Origin: Myxococcaceae bacterium
GTDB lineage: Bacteria; Myxococcota; Myxococcia; Myxococcales; Myxococcaceae
Length of the DNA stretch: 40,331 nucleotides
Direction: 5' to 3'
Assembly (NCBI GenBank): GCA_016926755.1
Contig: JAFGNZ010000242.1
Location: forward strand, 1 to 40,331
In this document: positions 39,841 to 40,331 of the stretch, piece by piece
How positions within the stretch are numbered: position 1 is the stretch's first letter
Layout of the letters: the number at the start of each line of letters is the position of its first letter
Translations under genes and position numbers: made by a program
Notes under the pieces: generated by a model
What the model was told of the DNA's origin: nothing
Database searches by the model: none
The model's input: only the letters and a program-made list of their open reading frames with translations

Positions 39841-40331
39841 TCAGTGCGAGTGAGCGCGAGCCAGGCGCTGAGCGGTGCGGAAGAGCTGAGAGCAGGAGGA
39901 GTCCAGCGGAGCCTCCTGGTTCTGGAGGGCATGGCGGGCCCGGAGGAAGGGCAGCCAGGCCCTGTCGCCGATGACGACAGCGGCCTCTTCCAGCTTCTTG
40001 CGCGGCACCCAGCGGCCGCCGAGCACCTCCACCAGATAGCGGCCGAGGAAGGCACCCAGGGCGGGGACGAGGGTCTCGCGCTGCTCGTGGGACAGGCGCC
40101 TGCCCCAGCCCGCGTTCCACAAGTGCCAGTCGAGGTACGGCAGGGCATTCTGAGTGCCTCCCATGACCTGGGGCACCTCCGTGTGGAACAGGGCGACGAG
40201 CTGCTCGGAGTAGAGGCACTCGTAGGTGTCGATGGTGGCCTTGACGTTGTCCACATCCGGCGCGGGAGCCTGAGAGGCGGGCAACCACTCGGAGACGGGG
40301 GGAGGGTGGTAGCGGTTGAAGCGCTCGACGA
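39841..40331 (-). CDS. Hypothetical protein, 5' end beyond the window
   Basis: Only the C-terminal 162 codons are present; the reading frame stays open to the window edge (VERFNRYHPPPVSEWLPASQ), so the TTG at 40284 is probably not the true start. The visible part is helical and soluble, with TIDTYECLYSEQLVALFHTE, ALPYLDWHLWNAGWGRRLS, LGRYLVEVLGGRWVPRKKLE and WLPFLRARHALQNQEAPLD, and ends at TGA 39841. No family is recognised. It is convergent with the DUF2381 gene across 64 bases. Confidence 0.7.
   Translation of the reverse strand, partial: VERFNRYHPPPVSEWLPASQAPAPDVDNVKATIDTYECLYSEQLVALFHTEVPQVMGGTQNALPYLDWHLWNAGWGRRLSHEQRETLVPALGAFLGRYLVEVLGGRWVPRKKLEEAAVVIGDRAWLPFLRARHALQNQEAPLDSSCSQLFRTAQRLARAHSH

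Overview
The window reads as chromosomal DNA of a myxobacterium, most likely suborder Cystobacterineae (Archangium/Cystobacter/Stigmatella/Hyalangium type). This rests on the very high GC content with G/C-rich third codon positions, two large transmembrane Ser/Thr protein kinases, a sigma-54 activator with an FHA-like N-terminus, a DUF2381-type secreted protein next to a kinase (a myxobacterial paralogous family), and many sensory fusion proteins. I see no rRNA, tRNA, IS element, prophage, CRISPR array or origin. I count about 37 protein genes; two of them are very short (57 and 36 codons).

Layout. 1-2.4 kb: macro-domain ADP-ribose hydrolase, a basic histone-like protein, a GNAT-like protein and a degenerate sigma-54 activator AAA+ protein. 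2.5-6 kb (minus strand): a probable unit of MshEN-REC-nucleotidyl cyclase, pseudopilin-like protein and triple-domain universal stress protein. 6.2-11.3 kb (minus): OmpA-type porin with thrombospondin type-3 repeats, and a multi-GAF histidine kinase. 11.4-16.5 kb (minus): RMD1/DUF155-like membrane protein with a Uma2-type nuclease, secreted LprI-like protein, a 57-residue protein, tryptophan 2,3-dioxygenase, a putative zinc/AT-hook DNA-binding protein behind a striking nested inverted repeat, and a hemerythrin-domain protein. 16.7-22.2 kb (plus): acyltransferase overlapping an alpha/beta hydrolase, proline dehydrogenase, SPW-type membrane protein, GH15 enzyme and a protein of unknown function. 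22.3-25 kb: cytochrome P450 and, divergently, a lone AmmeMemoRadiSam-type radical SAM enzyme. 25-31.4 kb: TPR Ser/Thr kinase, a 36-residue Thr/Gly-rich protein behind a good sigma-54 promoter with upstream repeats, the FHA-like sigma-54 activator, and a single-domain response regulator. 31.4-34.7 kb: molybdenum-cofactor block mobA / moeA-mobB-fdhD. 34.9-40.3 kb: RecF/SMC-like ATPase, DUF985 cupin, a second Ser/Thr kinase with a DUF2381 protein, and a gene cut by the window edge.

The most interesting place is 25.0-30.8 kb. A receptor-type Ser/Thr kinase, a small protein with ten threonines in 36 residues, a matching -24/-12 promoter, repeated CGACAC sites 59-130 bp upstream of it, and an activator with an FHA-like domain (FHA folds bind phosphothreonine) lie side by side. 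They could form one phospho-threonine signalling circuit. The gene order, promoter and repeats are seen in the sequence; the circuit is inference.

Other points worth checking are a possible independent lipoprotein start inside the second kinase gene, the nested inverted repeat at 15884-15953, and hairpins that span both stop codons of convergent gene pairs.
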